Positions 43,633 through 51,779 of a stretch of DNA of 64,000 bases are shown in pieces. The notes under the pieces are model-generated. The model was not told the origin of the DNA. It searched no databases and saw nothing but the letters and a program-made list of their open reading frames with translations. How positions within the stretch are numbered: the first letter of the stretch is position 1; the number at the start of each line of letters is the position of its first letter. A program made the position numbers and the translations under genes. The stretch comes from HKCCE3408 sp039191215. Its GTDB lineage: Bacteria > Pseudomonadota > Alphaproteobacteria > Rhodobacterales > Rhodobacteraceae. The DNA is taken from the NCBI GenBank assembly GCA_039191215.1, contig JBCCXT010000008.1:25220-89219 (forward strand), read 5' to 3'.

Positions 43633-44845
43633 TAAATTTCCCAAGCGGGCCTGGCCGCGCGAAGGCAAAGCCCTGACCGTGATACACGCCTAGTCCCAGT
43701 AGTGTCGCCCGTTCCGCTTCGGTCTCGACCCCTTCGGCGATCAAGATCGCGCCGGTCTCAGAGGCATAATGGACCATCGCCGCGCACATCGAGCGTTTGG
43801 CGCGGTCCGCATCGATGCCTTGCACCATCATCCGGTCAAGCTTGATTAGATCAGGTTGCAGCCGCAGGATCTGATGAAGGCCCGAATGCCCGATACCGGC
43901 ATCATCCACGGCCAGGCGCAGCCCTTTGGCGCGCAAAGGTGCCAGTATTTCCAACAGACTGGCATAATCGTCAATCTTGTGGTGCTCGGTGATTTCCAAT
44001 ACGCAGCGGCTCACCTTAATATCATCGAACAGAGAATTGAAATCAGACGATAAAACCGTCGAGGGTGAGGCGTTGACCGCAAGATAAAACGGCTCCGGCA
44101 AGTCCTGCACAGTCCGTAAGGCCGCCGCGATGATATCCATTTCAAGCTGCGCCAATCGGCCCAATTCGGCCGCTGCCGCAAACACCGCTTCGGCACCAGC
44201 ATAAACATCGCTTTGAAAGCGGCTGAGAACCTCGTAACCCGCAACGGCTTTGCTGTCCAAATCGACGATGGGCTGGGCGTAAAGCGCAAATCCCTGGCGG
44301 TCGATCAGGTCCCCCACATGCAGCGGATCGGTCTTGCCTGCGATGGCAAAGAACTGGTTGCGGCGCACCTCACGCTGGACAAGGACGGCAAACATCTCAG
44401 CGGTATTATGATCGCGCTCGGTCAATGTCAGCTCGGGCGCGCGCGACAGGCAACAGAGCATGCCAAAAAGCGAGCCATTGGCGTGTTTGATGGGGGCGGC
44501 AACGTAACTTCTGATGGCCAGCGACGCTGTTGCGGGATGGTCCTGGGCGCGGGCATCTTGCTCTGTATCGGCCGCCATGGCGGGCAGCAGGCCGGCCGCG
44601 ATATGGGCACAATAGGTGTCGGCGACAGGCCAGCGCGTGCCCTTTTGCGCGAATGCATCGGCGCCTGGGGCGTCGACGGCGTGAAAAATGATCTCTTCAC
44701 CGGCAAATTCGCTCACAAAATCGATATCCATGCCAAGATGCACGCGGAGCATGTGAAGCGCCCGCTCAACGATCTCATTGCTCGACGGGCCTGACGCCAG
44801 CGCATCTCGAATGAGGTTAATCTTAGTCACGTTTCCTCCGGTCAC
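43613..44845 (-). CDS. GAF-EAL domain cyclic-di-GMP phosphodiesterase
   Basis: A 410-residue cytosolic protein. Residues about 10-160 form a GAF sensor (DIDFVSEFAGEEIIFHAVD, WPVADTYCAHIAAG, SYVAAPIKHANGSLFGMLCCLS). Residues about 175-405 form an EAL domain. The signature is GYEVLSRF (EVL instead of EAL), with metal and substrate residues AVNASP (Asn), LEITEH (Glu), LAVDDAGIGHSG (Asp pair, variant loop), DLIKLDR (Lys) and AEGVE (Glu) kept. Activity is therefore plausible. It lies 54 bp behind hflX on the same strand and overlaps the convergent acylase gene by 20 bp. Confidence 0.9.
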   Translation of the reverse strand: MTGGNVTKINLIRDALASGPSSNEIVERALHMLRVHLGMDIDFVSEFAGEEIIFHAVDAPGADAFAQKGTRWPVADTYCAHIAAGLLPAMAADTEQDARAQDHPATASLAIRSYVAAPIKHANGSLFGMLCCLSRAPELTLTERDHNTAEMFAVLVQREVRRNQFFAIAGKTDPLHVGDLIDRQGFALYAQPIVDLDSKAVAGYEVLSRFQSDVYAGAEAVFAAAAELGRLAQLEMDIIAAALRTVQDLPEPFYLAVNASPSTVLSSDFNSLFDDIKVSRCVLEITEHHKIDDYASLLEILAPLRAKGLRLAVDDAGIGHSGLHQILRLQPDLIKLDRMMVQGIDADRAKRSMCAAMVHYASETGAILIAEGVETEAERATLLGLGVYHGQGFAFARPGPLGKFITGSAA

Positions 44846-44899
44846 GCGATAGTAGATGACGGATTCGCATGAATAAAAAGCTACTTTGAAATTGCCCCA

Positions 44900-46156
44900 C
44901 TAAGCCAGCCTCGCAAACGCGTCGGCTTGCCGATCGGTCCAGGTCACAATCATATTAATGCGCGTGTCATCAACGCGTTCGGCATCTACAACGCCTTGTT
45001 CGTAAAGCCAAGCACGCTTCTTGCCGTCGCCGATGTTCAGCTTGACGCGCGCGGTATGGCGCGGCGGGGTCAGGCGCCGATCAATCTCGGCAATCAGCGC
45101 ATCAAGTCCCCGCCCGGTGATTGCCGACAATGCGATACAATCGGGGCGCGCCTCTGCTGCGGTAAGCCGGTCGGCCAGATCAACCGGCTCGAGCCGGTCG
45201 ATCTTGTTCCACAGCTCCAACACGGGGGTGGCCGCATCTATGCCCAACCCAGCCAAGATGGCGCGCACATCTTCCGCCTGCTCGGCTGTTTCGGCATGCG
45301 ACACATCGCGGACATGCAAGATCAGATCGGCCTCCAGCACCTCTTCCAGCGTGGCGCGAAACGCAGCGACCAATTCGGTCGGGAGATCCGAGATGAAACC
45401 CACGGTATCAGACAGGATCACTTCGGGGCCATTAGGCAAGGATATGGCCCGCATCGTCGGATCGAGCGTGGCAAAGAGCATGTCTTTTGCCATCACCTTA
45501 GCCCCGGTCAAGTAGTTGAAAAGGGTCGATTTCCCGGCATTGGTGTAACCCACAAGAGCGACAATTGGATAGGGCACCTTGGCCCGTGCGGCGCGGTGCA
45601 AATGCCGCGTCTTCACGACCTTTTCGAGCTGTCGCTTGATACGCCCCACTGCATCATCGATGGCGCGCCGGTCAGCCTCGATCTGCGTCTCACCCGGGCC
45701 GCCGACAAAACCCAGACCGCCGCGCTGGCGTTCCAGGTGCGTCCAAGCCCGGACAAGCCGGGTGCGTTGATAGCTGAGCGCGGCCAGTTCGACCTGCAGC
45801 ACACCTTCGCGGGTGCGCGCCCGATCACCGAAAATCTCCAAGATCAAGCCTGTCCGGTCGAGCAGCTTTATGCCCCAGGCGCGTTCGAGATTGCGTTGCT
45901 GGACCGGCGTCACCGGGCCGTCGATCAACACAAGTTCGATCTCTTCGGCAGAGATGCGCGATTTTAGCGCGTCAATCTTGCCCGATCCAAAGAGCATGCC
46001 CGGATGCGGCCGTGGCAGGCGAACCACGTCGCCACCGGCCAGTTCAAGACCCGGTAGCGCGAGCGCAAGCGACAGCGCCTCTTCCAGCGCCAGGGAAGGT
46101 TCGCGTCGACCAGGGGCCGAGGAAATGTCAGGGTGCAGGACGAGTGCGCGGGTCAC
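44900..46156 (-). CDS. hflX: GTPase HflX
   Basis: A 418-residue ribosome-splitting/rescue GTPase. The N-terminal HflX domain contains RPHPGMLFGSGKIDALK and LIDGPVTPVQQRNLERAWGIKLLDRTGLILEIFGDRARTREG. The G domain contains GYTNAGKSTLFNYLTGA (G1), DTVGFISDLP (G3) and NKIDRL (G4). Its ATG overlaps the hfq stop by four bases, the usual hfq-hflX arrangement. Confidence 0.97.
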   Translation of the reverse strand: MTRALVLHPDISSAPGRREPSLALEEALSLALALPGLELAGGDVVRLPRPHPGMLFGSGKIDALKSRISAEEIELVLIDGPVTPVQQRNLERAWGIKLLDRTGLILEIFGDRARTREGVLQVELAALSYQRTRLVRAWTHLERQRGGLGFVGGPGETQIEADRRAIDDAVGRIKRQLEKVVKTRHLHRAARAKVPYPIVALVGYTNAGKSTLFNYLTGAKVMAKDMLFATLDPTMRAISLPNGPEVILSDTVGFISDLPTELVAAFRATLEEVLEADLILHVRDVSHAETAEQAEDVRAILAGLGIDAATPVLELWNKIDRLEPVDLADRLTAAEARPDCIALSAITGRGLDALIAEIDRRLTPPRHTARVKLNIGDGKKRAWLYEQGVVDAERVDDTRINMIVTWTDRQADAFARLA

Positions 46157-46386
46157 TCTTCCCCATCATAAAGGTTGATCGGCTGCGCGGGCATCACGGT
46201 CGAAATGGCATGCTTGTAAACAAGTTGTGACTGCCCGTCGCGACGCAACAGGACGCAAAAGTTGTCAAACCAGGTGATCACTCCCTGAAGCTTAACGCCA
46301 TTAATGAGAAAGATTGTCACCGGAACTTTTGTCTTGCGGACATGATTTAGAAACGCATCCTGCAAGTTTTGTTTATTCTCGGGCAT
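46153..46386 (-). CDS. hfq: RNA chaperone Hfq
   Basis: A 77-residue Sm-like hexameric protein that helps small RNAs pair with mRNAs: NLQDAFLNHVRKTKVPVTIFLINGVKLQGVITWFDNFCVLLRRDGQSQLVYKHAISTVMP, with the Sm1 and Sm2 motifs (the latter YKHAISTVMP). Overlap with hflX shows co-translation. Its presence makes the candidate small RNA at 28.7 kb mechanistically plausible. Confidence 0.98.
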   Translation of the reverse strand: MPENKQNLQDAFLNHVRKTKVPVTIFLINGVKLQGVITWFDNFCVLLRRDGQSQLVYKHAISTVMPAQPINLYDGEE

Positions 46387-46531
46387 GTTAAAATGTGCCT
46401 TTTGGTCTTTGTTTATGTCGGTTCCGTCCCCGGGGACCCGGATTGAGTATGTAGACTAGTTAAAGGGATTTCCACCCCGATAACAGCGCATTGCGAGCGC
46501 AGATCGCGAACTGTGCCACCAGGTCGCGCCA
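46387..46531. other. Gap between trkH and hfq
   Basis: The 145 bp include a perfect 12-bp palindrome GTCCCCGGGGAC (46426-46437) that may be a weak terminator for trkH. The AT-rich stretch next to hfq probably holds an hfq promoter, although clear hexamers are not seen. Confidence 0.35.
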
Positions 46532-48058
46532 TCAGGCCCGCCAAAAGGCCGGATTAACCAGTGCGATCAGCACCAAAAGCTCCATCCGGCCTAGGATCAT
46601 CGCCACCGAAAGGATCGATTTTGCAAAATCGCTGGAGCCTGCGAAATCGATTGCCGATGTGCTGCCGTAAATGGCCAATGGCCCGGTTGTCGTCAGCGCA
46701 GCGATTGCCAGCACCATCGCCTCTTCAAAGCCCAAACCGGTTGCCGCCAACAAAACCATGATCGCGGCCAGCGACAGGACAAACAGCATGAAAAATATCC
46801 AAGCGATATAAGCCCCTTCGCGGCGCATTTTGCGCCCCGACCGGCCCGCACCGGCGACCGAATGCGGGTGGATCAGCTTCTCAATCTCGCGCTGTCCATG
46901 GCGGTAAAGCGCATAGACCCGCAGAAGCTTGATACCGCCGGCTGTTGTGGCAACGCCACCGCCCATCAGACACAGGCCAATCAAGACCAGCCCCGGCGAC
47001 GAGAGGCCCGACCAAGCTTGTGCATTGGCCCAGGCACCAGAGACAAACCCGGTGGTTGTCAGAAACGACATCGCCGTGAAAAAGCTGCCCCACAATGCGG
47101 CGATAGCTGCGGAAGGATCGCCCAATTCATCGACGCCCAATGCGCCGATCCAGTGGCGCAGGAAAAGCAGCGCCGTAATTAGCGTGATCGTAGCCACCGC
47201 CAGGCGCAATTCGCGATCGCGGGCGAGCCGGTAGGCCAATTCCGCCCCGATTCCGGACAAAAAACTGCGCCGCGTCAGCGCAAAGCAAAAAAAGATCAAA
47301 ATCACCAACTCAGAGCCCACCGGGCCCAGATCGCCCTCCGATGCGCTGATCCCGGAGGTCGACAGCGTCGACATGGCGTGAACGGCGGCAACAAGCGGCG
47401 TCTCGCCGGTGAAAACCAGCAGGAACCACAAAACGGCTGTCAGACCGGCATAGATTGGCAGCAAGGTCCTGAGACTGCGAAAGACCCGGTCGCTGGCATG
47501 GGCGGCACGCATATCACCTGTTGAGCGCGCCAGCGTCTCGCCAGGGATATGCGCGTCCGAGGACACTTCAAACCCGCCCAGATCAAGCGGCGCCAGGATG
47601 GCAATGGCGATGGCCCAAGTCATCAAACCGCCGATCCAGCCGACAATGCCGCGCCACAGATGCAGCGCATCGGCGAGCCTGTCGGCGTCGTAGTAACTGG
47701 CCCCGGTTGTCGTTAGGCAGGACAACATCTCGAAATAAGCATTGATGAACCGCGTATCCGGCACGGCTTCGACAAAGGGCACCGCCAAAAGCACCGGCAG
47801 GAAGATGTAGGTGGCCAGCGCGCCCACAAGTGTTGTCGCCGCACCTCGGAAGGGTCGGCTTGATTGCGCCGCAATCGACGCCAGCGTGACCAGCACGCCG
47901 ATGAGTATGGCTGAGTAGAAAAACGCCCGCGCGATGCCGTCTTGATCGCCGACAGAGGCGACAAAAGCAGGCACAAGCATTGCGGCCGTACTAAACCCTG
48001 CCACCAGCGCAAAAAGCGGCAGGCGAAAGGCGGGGATGGCACGGGTCGGTGGGGCCAT
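46532..48058 (-). CDS. trkH: Potassium uptake protein TrkH
   Basis: A 508-residue membrane translocation subunit of the Trk potassium system, with about ten hydrophobic segments and repeated selectivity-filter-like elements (MLSCLTTTGASYYDAD, MSTLSTSGIS, MSFLTTTGFVSG, ALTTTGPLAIYG). It lies nine bases behind trkA, which encodes the NAD-binding regulatory subunit, so both are one operon. Length is close to other TrkH proteins. Confidence 0.95.
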   Translation of the reverse strand: MAPPTRAIPAFRLPLFALVAGFSTAAMLVPAFVASVGDQDGIARAFFYSAILIGVLVTLASIAAQSSRPFRGAATTLVGALATYIFLPVLLAVPFVEAVPDTRFINAYFEMLSCLTTTGASYYDADRLADALHLWRGIVGWIGGLMTWAIAIAILAPLDLGGFEVSSDAHIPGETLARSTGDMRAAHASDRVFRSLRTLLPIYAGLTAVLWFLLVFTGETPLVAAVHAMSTLSTSGISASEGDLGPVGSELVILIFFCFALTRRSFLSGIGAELAYRLARDRELRLAVATITLITALLFLRHWIGALGVDELGDPSAAIAALWGSFFTAMSFLTTTGFVSGAWANAQAWSGLSSPGLVLIGLCLMGGGVATTAGGIKLLRVYALYRHGQREIEKLIHPHSVAGAGRSGRKMRREGAYIAWIFFMLFVLSLAAIMVLLAATGLGFEEAMVLAIAALTTTGPLAIYGSTSAIDFAGSSDFAKSILSVAMILGRMELLVLIALVNPAFWRA

Positions 48059-48067
48059 GCAGAGCCT

Positions 48068-49444
48068 TTAGAAAAAATCGATCGAGACTTGGAGGAGCGC
48101 TTCAACCCGCGGCACATCAGCCGACATGGCGAAAATGGCGACCACGTCGCCGTCCTCCAGCTTGGTCGCGCCGGTCGGTCGGATCACCTCGCCGCCGGTC
48201 TGAACCGACCCGATGATCACACCTTCGGGCAGATCGAGGTCACGGATCTCCTGGCCGGCCATCGGTGAGGTCGACAGCACCTGTGCCTCAATGATCTCTG
48301 CTTCCGCGTCCCCGATCGAATAGACACCTCGGACGCGGCCATGGCGGATATGGCGCAGGATCGAGCTGACCGTTGTGGCCCGCGGATTGACATAGGCATC
48401 GATGTCCAAAGGTCCCATCATCGGGACCAAAGTCGGATCATTGACCAGCGCGATGGCCATCTTGGCGCCTTCCGATTTCGCCCGGACCGAGGACAGCAGA
48501 TTGGTCTTGTCATCGTCGGTGACACATAAGATCGCATCGGCGCGCTCCACGCCTGCCTCGCGCAGGATCTCGGCATCCAGCCCATCACCGTGCAGCACGA
48601 TGGTCCGCTCCAGCGCGTCTGCCGCGGTCTCCGCTCGCCCGCGATCCTTCTCGATCACTTTGGCGCGCACCCGGCGCGGGCCTTTTTCCATGCGCGAGGC
48701 CACCGCCAGCCCGACATTGCCGCCGCCCAGGATAACCACACGTTCCTGCGCCTGAACGGGCTTGCCGAAGATCTCTAAGGTGCGGGCCGTGTCCTGGATA
48801 TGGATGAAGACGTAGATTTGATCATTGGCATAAAGCTGATCGCGCGGCCCGGGCGCAAAAAGTGTGCCGTCGCGGCGAATGCCCACAACCAGGGCTCGCA
48901 GCGTTGAAAAAAGATCGGTCAATTGGCGAAGCGGGGTATCGAGAACCGGGCAATCGGCATCAAGCTGGATGCCCAGCAACGCGGCATCGCCGCCCAAGAA
49001 AAACTCCGTCTCAAAGGTGGCGGGGCTGCCCAGGCGCCGCAGGGCCGCCTCGGCGACCTCCCGCTCTGGGCTGATGATGACATCGATCGGCAAATGTTCA
49101 CGCCGATAGAGATCGGAATAGGCCGGGTTCAGATAGGCCTGAGACCTGAGACGCGCGATCTTGCGCGGGACGGAAAAGACCGAATGCGCCACCTGACAGC
49201 AGATCATGTTGACCTCGTCAGAGAACGTCGCGGCGATGATCATATCGGCATCCCGGGCGCCCGCGCGGTCCAGCACATCGGGAAAGGACGCGTTTCCGGT
49301 CAGGCCTTGCACATCGAGCGTATCGGTTGCGCGCGCCACCAATGTCGGATTGTTATCGACCACGGTGACATCGTTGTCTTCGCGTGACAAATGCCTGGCA
49401 ATCTGCCAGCCAACCTGGCCCGCGCCACAGATGATGACCTTCAT
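48068..49444 (-). CDS. trkA: Trk potassium system regulatory subunit TrkA
   Basis: A 458-residue cytosolic protein with two RCK halves. The first Rossmann motif is MKVIICGAGQVGWQIARHL, followed by LTGNASFPDVLDRAGARDADMIIAAT; the second is VVILGGGNVGLAVASRM. TrkA-C domains follow each (LDTPLRQLTDLF; IRDLDLPEGVIIGSVQTGGEVIRPTGATKLEDGDVVAIFA). It binds NAD(H) and gates TrkH. In R. capsulatus-type genomes trkA sits directly behind ntrX; here an extra gene separates them. Confidence 0.96.
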   Translation of the reverse strand: MKVIICGAGQVGWQIARHLSREDNDVTVVDNNPTLVARATDTLDVQGLTGNASFPDVLDRAGARDADMIIAATFSDEVNMICCQVAHSVFSVPRKIARLRSQAYLNPAYSDLYRREHLPIDVIISPEREVAEAALRRLGSPATFETEFFLGGDAALLGIQLDADCPVLDTPLRQLTDLFSTLRALVVGIRRDGTLFAPGPRDQLYANDQIYVFIHIQDTARTLEIFGKPVQAQERVVILGGGNVGLAVASRMEKGPRRVRAKVIEKDRGRAETAADALERTIVLHGDGLDAEILREAGVERADAILCVTDDDKTNLLSSVRAKSEGAKMAIALVNDPTLVPMMGPLDIDAYVNPRATTVSSILRHIRHGRVRGVYSIGDAEAEIIEAQVLSTSPMAGQEIRDLDLPEGVIIGSVQTGGEVIRPTGATKLEDGDVVAIFAMSADVPRVEALLQVSIDFF

Positions 49445-49549
49445 TTAAGGCCCTGCCGAGTTACCTCTGGGTCCGGCTTGTGTGGCAGAGGCCGCGCGCG
49501 GCGTCAATTCGGCGCTTGTTTTCAGGGGTGGGCACCACAAACGGATCAG

Positions 49550-50326
49550 CTAGTCGATAAGCGTAGGCATCTGATTTTCGCACGCAAAGATGTAGGCCGT
49601 GCCATTTCCGTCACGGACAAAGTACCCGCGGTGAGGCAAGTGTATGCGACCGGAAAGGTCGGCCGTTTCATCCAAGCAAAGCGTAATCTGTGACCGGTCG
49701 AATATGTATTCCGTCGTGAACTCATCAACCAAGCGTTGATCCGTCACAGCATTCAGACCGTAGCCCCACCCGACCTCGGAAAAGGCCACATCGAGATTTT
49801 CAAATGAGGCTTCGCCAGCCCGGCACTCGTTAAAGCCGCCCGCGAGTGGTGCGATGCCTCTGGCTGCATCGTCGTCGCACCTTGCTTGTTCTGCGGGCGT
49901 CAGCTCTCTCAGAGCGGCGATCATTTCACCCGTGCTGACGATCTCCGTAATCCAGTCATCCAGCACAAAACCAGCACGCTGCACCGTAATGACGGACACC
50001 GTTTCCGTTGCAGGCCGAGACGTCGAGATGGTCGAAGCACCCCCGTAATAGTCATAAAGCGCGAATGAATACGGAAGAAACAGGACGTTCTGCGATGAAA
50101 TGGTCGTTCCAAGGAATGGGCGAGGGCTAAAGTCGAATGACCTCGAGTAGGTTGATGGATGATCGGGCGGGAACACAAACCCCCGATACGACGCAACACC
50201 TGGCATTTCGGTGACATCGTCGCCGACCCTCAGATATACGCCGGCAAATTCCGGGTACTCAAAACCTTGCGCTTGCGCCTCCACAGCCCAAAGCAAAACA
50301 AGCATAGCGGCAAGTCGTGATTTCAT
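49550..50326 (-). CDS. Exported hypothetical protein inserted between ntrX and trkA
   Basis: A 258-residue protein I do not recognise. MKSRLAAMLVLLWAVEAQAQG is a signal peptide. The mature part is rich in aromatic residues and beta-type sequence (FAGVYLRVGDDVTEMPGVASYRGFVFPPDHPS; SRSFDFSPRPFLGTTISSQNVLFLPYSFALYDYYGG) and has four cysteines. The start is placed at 50326 because AGGGGG lies ten bases upstream; in-frame ATGs also occur at 50335 and 50353. Base composition is AT-richer than the flanking genes. It interrupts an otherwise conserved block, so it is probably an acquired gene. Confidence 0.75.
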   Translation of the reverse strand: MKSRLAAMLVLLWAVEAQAQGFEYPEFAGVYLRVGDDVTEMPGVASYRGFVFPPDHPSTYSRSFDFSPRPFLGTTISSQNVLFLPYSFALYDYYGGASTISTSRPATETVSVITVQRAGFVLDDWITEIVSTGEMIAALRELTPAEQARCDDDAARGIAPLAGGFNECRAGEASFENLDVAFSEVGWGYGLNAVTDQRLVDEFTTEYIFDRSQITLCLDETADLSGRIHLPHRGYFVRDGNGTAYIFACENQMPTLID

Positions 50327-50355
50327 CGGTGTCATTCCCCCTAACCTCTTCAATC

Positions 50356-51768
50356 TTAACTCTCGGTCTCCTCGACCTGCGCGACCCGGTTGCCGGCTTT
50401 GTTTGTTGTCACGACGCCCAGACTCTTAAGCTTGCGGTGCAGGGCTGAGCGTTCCATCCCGACAAAGCTTGCCGTGCGAGAGATATTGCCGCCGAACCGG
50501 TTGATCTGTGCCATCAGATAATGGCGCTCAAAAAGCTCTCGTGCTTCACGCAAGGGCAGCGTGGTCAGGCCGGCCGACAGCGCAACCTCTTCCATCCCGC
50601 CTTCGGCGTCTGCGCTGGCGTCTCCTGCTGGCAGATCGCGCGCCTCAATCGGACCGTTACCGTCGCCTAAGATCAGCACGCGTTCGATCACATTGCGCAA
50701 TTGCCGCACATTACCGGGCCAGCTCATGGTTTGCAGCATGGCTGCAGCTTCGTCTGACAAAACGCGCAGCGCAAGGCCTTGGTCGCGGTTGAAGCCTTCG
50801 ATGAAATGGCGCGCCAGAAGCGGGATATCCTCGCGCCGTTCCTCCAATGCTGGCACGGCAATCGGCACAACGTTCAACCGGTGATACAGCTCTTCGCGGA
50901 ACCGGCCTGCTGCGATCTCAACCGTCAGGTCGCGCGTCGTCGAAGAGATCACCCGAAGATCGACCCGCACATTTGCCGTCCCGCCAACCCGGGTGAAGGC
51001 CTGATCAACCAGCACGCGCAGAATTTTCGACTGTGTGCCAAGCGGCATATCGGCGATTTCATCAAAATAGATCACCCCGCCATGGGCACGCTCCAACAGG
51101 CCCTGCTCGACGCCGCGTTCAGGCGTGTCGCGACCGAACAAGACCTCCTCCATATGATCGGGTTGGATCGAGGCGGAATTGACGGTCACAAACGGTGCAT
51201 CCGCCCGGCCCGAATGGGCGTGAATGTAGCGCGCCGCAAGCTCTTTGCCCGATCCGGGGCCGCCTGTCAGCATGATCCGGCCGTTTGATTTGGTGACTTT
51301 GTCTAAATGGCTCTTGAGGCCGCGATAGGCCGCCGATTGGCCGATCACCACCGCCTCGGAACGGTCCTGACGCCTGAGCGCTGAGTTTTCGCGCCGCAGC
51401 CGCGAGGCCTCCATCGCGCGCCGGATGACCACCATTAACTGATCGATATTAAACGGCTTTTCGATAAAATCATAGGCGCCCTGCTTGATCGCGGCGACCG
51501 CAATCTCGATATTTCCGTGGCCTGAAATGATGACCACCGGCACATCAGGGTTATCGCGCTTGGTATGCTTTAGGATATCGATCCCGTCCATGTTGCTGTC
51601 TTTGAGCCAGATATCGAGGACCATCAGACCTGGCGCGTCAGCATTCAGCGCAGCCATCGCCTCGTCCGAGGTGCCCGCCATGCGCGTCGAATAGCCCTCA
51701 TCCTCCAAAATATCGCAAATGAGCTCGCGGATATCGCGTTCGTCGTCGACAACCAAAATGTCTGCCAT
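50356..51768 (-). CDS. ntrX: Nitrogen response regulator NtrX
   Basis: A 470-residue NtrC-family regulator partnered with NtrY. The receiver domain is MADILVVDDERDIRELICDILEDEGY with the phosphoacceptor in LMVLDIWLKDS and the Lys in FIEKPFN. The AAA domain has GGPGSGKELAARYIHAHSGR (Walker A) and IYFDEIADMP (Walker B). The C-terminal Fis-like helix-turn-helix is GNISRTASFVGMERSALHRKLKSLGV. The segment where sigma54 activators carry GAFTGA reads FGRDTPERGVEQGLLERAHGG, so the sigma54 contact loop is absent. Confidence 0.95.
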   Translation of the reverse strand: MADILVVDDERDIRELICDILEDEGYSTRMAGTSDEAMAALNADAPGLMVLDIWLKDSNMDGIDILKHTKRDNPDVPVVIISGHGNIEIAVAAIKQGAYDFIEKPFNIDQLMVVIRRAMEASRLRRENSALRRQDRSEAVVIGQSAAYRGLKSHLDKVTKSNGRIMLTGGPGSGKELAARYIHAHSGRADAPFVTVNSASIQPDHMEEVLFGRDTPERGVEQGLLERAHGGVIYFDEIADMPLGTQSKILRVLVDQAFTRVGGTANVRVDLRVISSTTRDLTVEIAAGRFREELYHRLNVVPIAVPALEERREDIPLLARHFIEGFNRDQGLALRVLSDEAAAMLQTMSWPGNVRQLRNVIERVLILGDGNGPIEARDLPAGDASADAEGGMEEVALSAGLTTLPLREARELFERHYLMAQINRFGGNISRTASFVGMERSALHRKLKSLGVVTTNKAGNRVAQVEETES

Positions 51769-51779
51769 TCGAAAACCTC

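Noticed and set aside
46426..46437. Perfect palindrome GTCCCCGGGGAC between trkH and hfq
   Set aside because: Twelve-base GC palindromes are not rare at this GC content and no T-run follows; kept only as a weak terminator remark.
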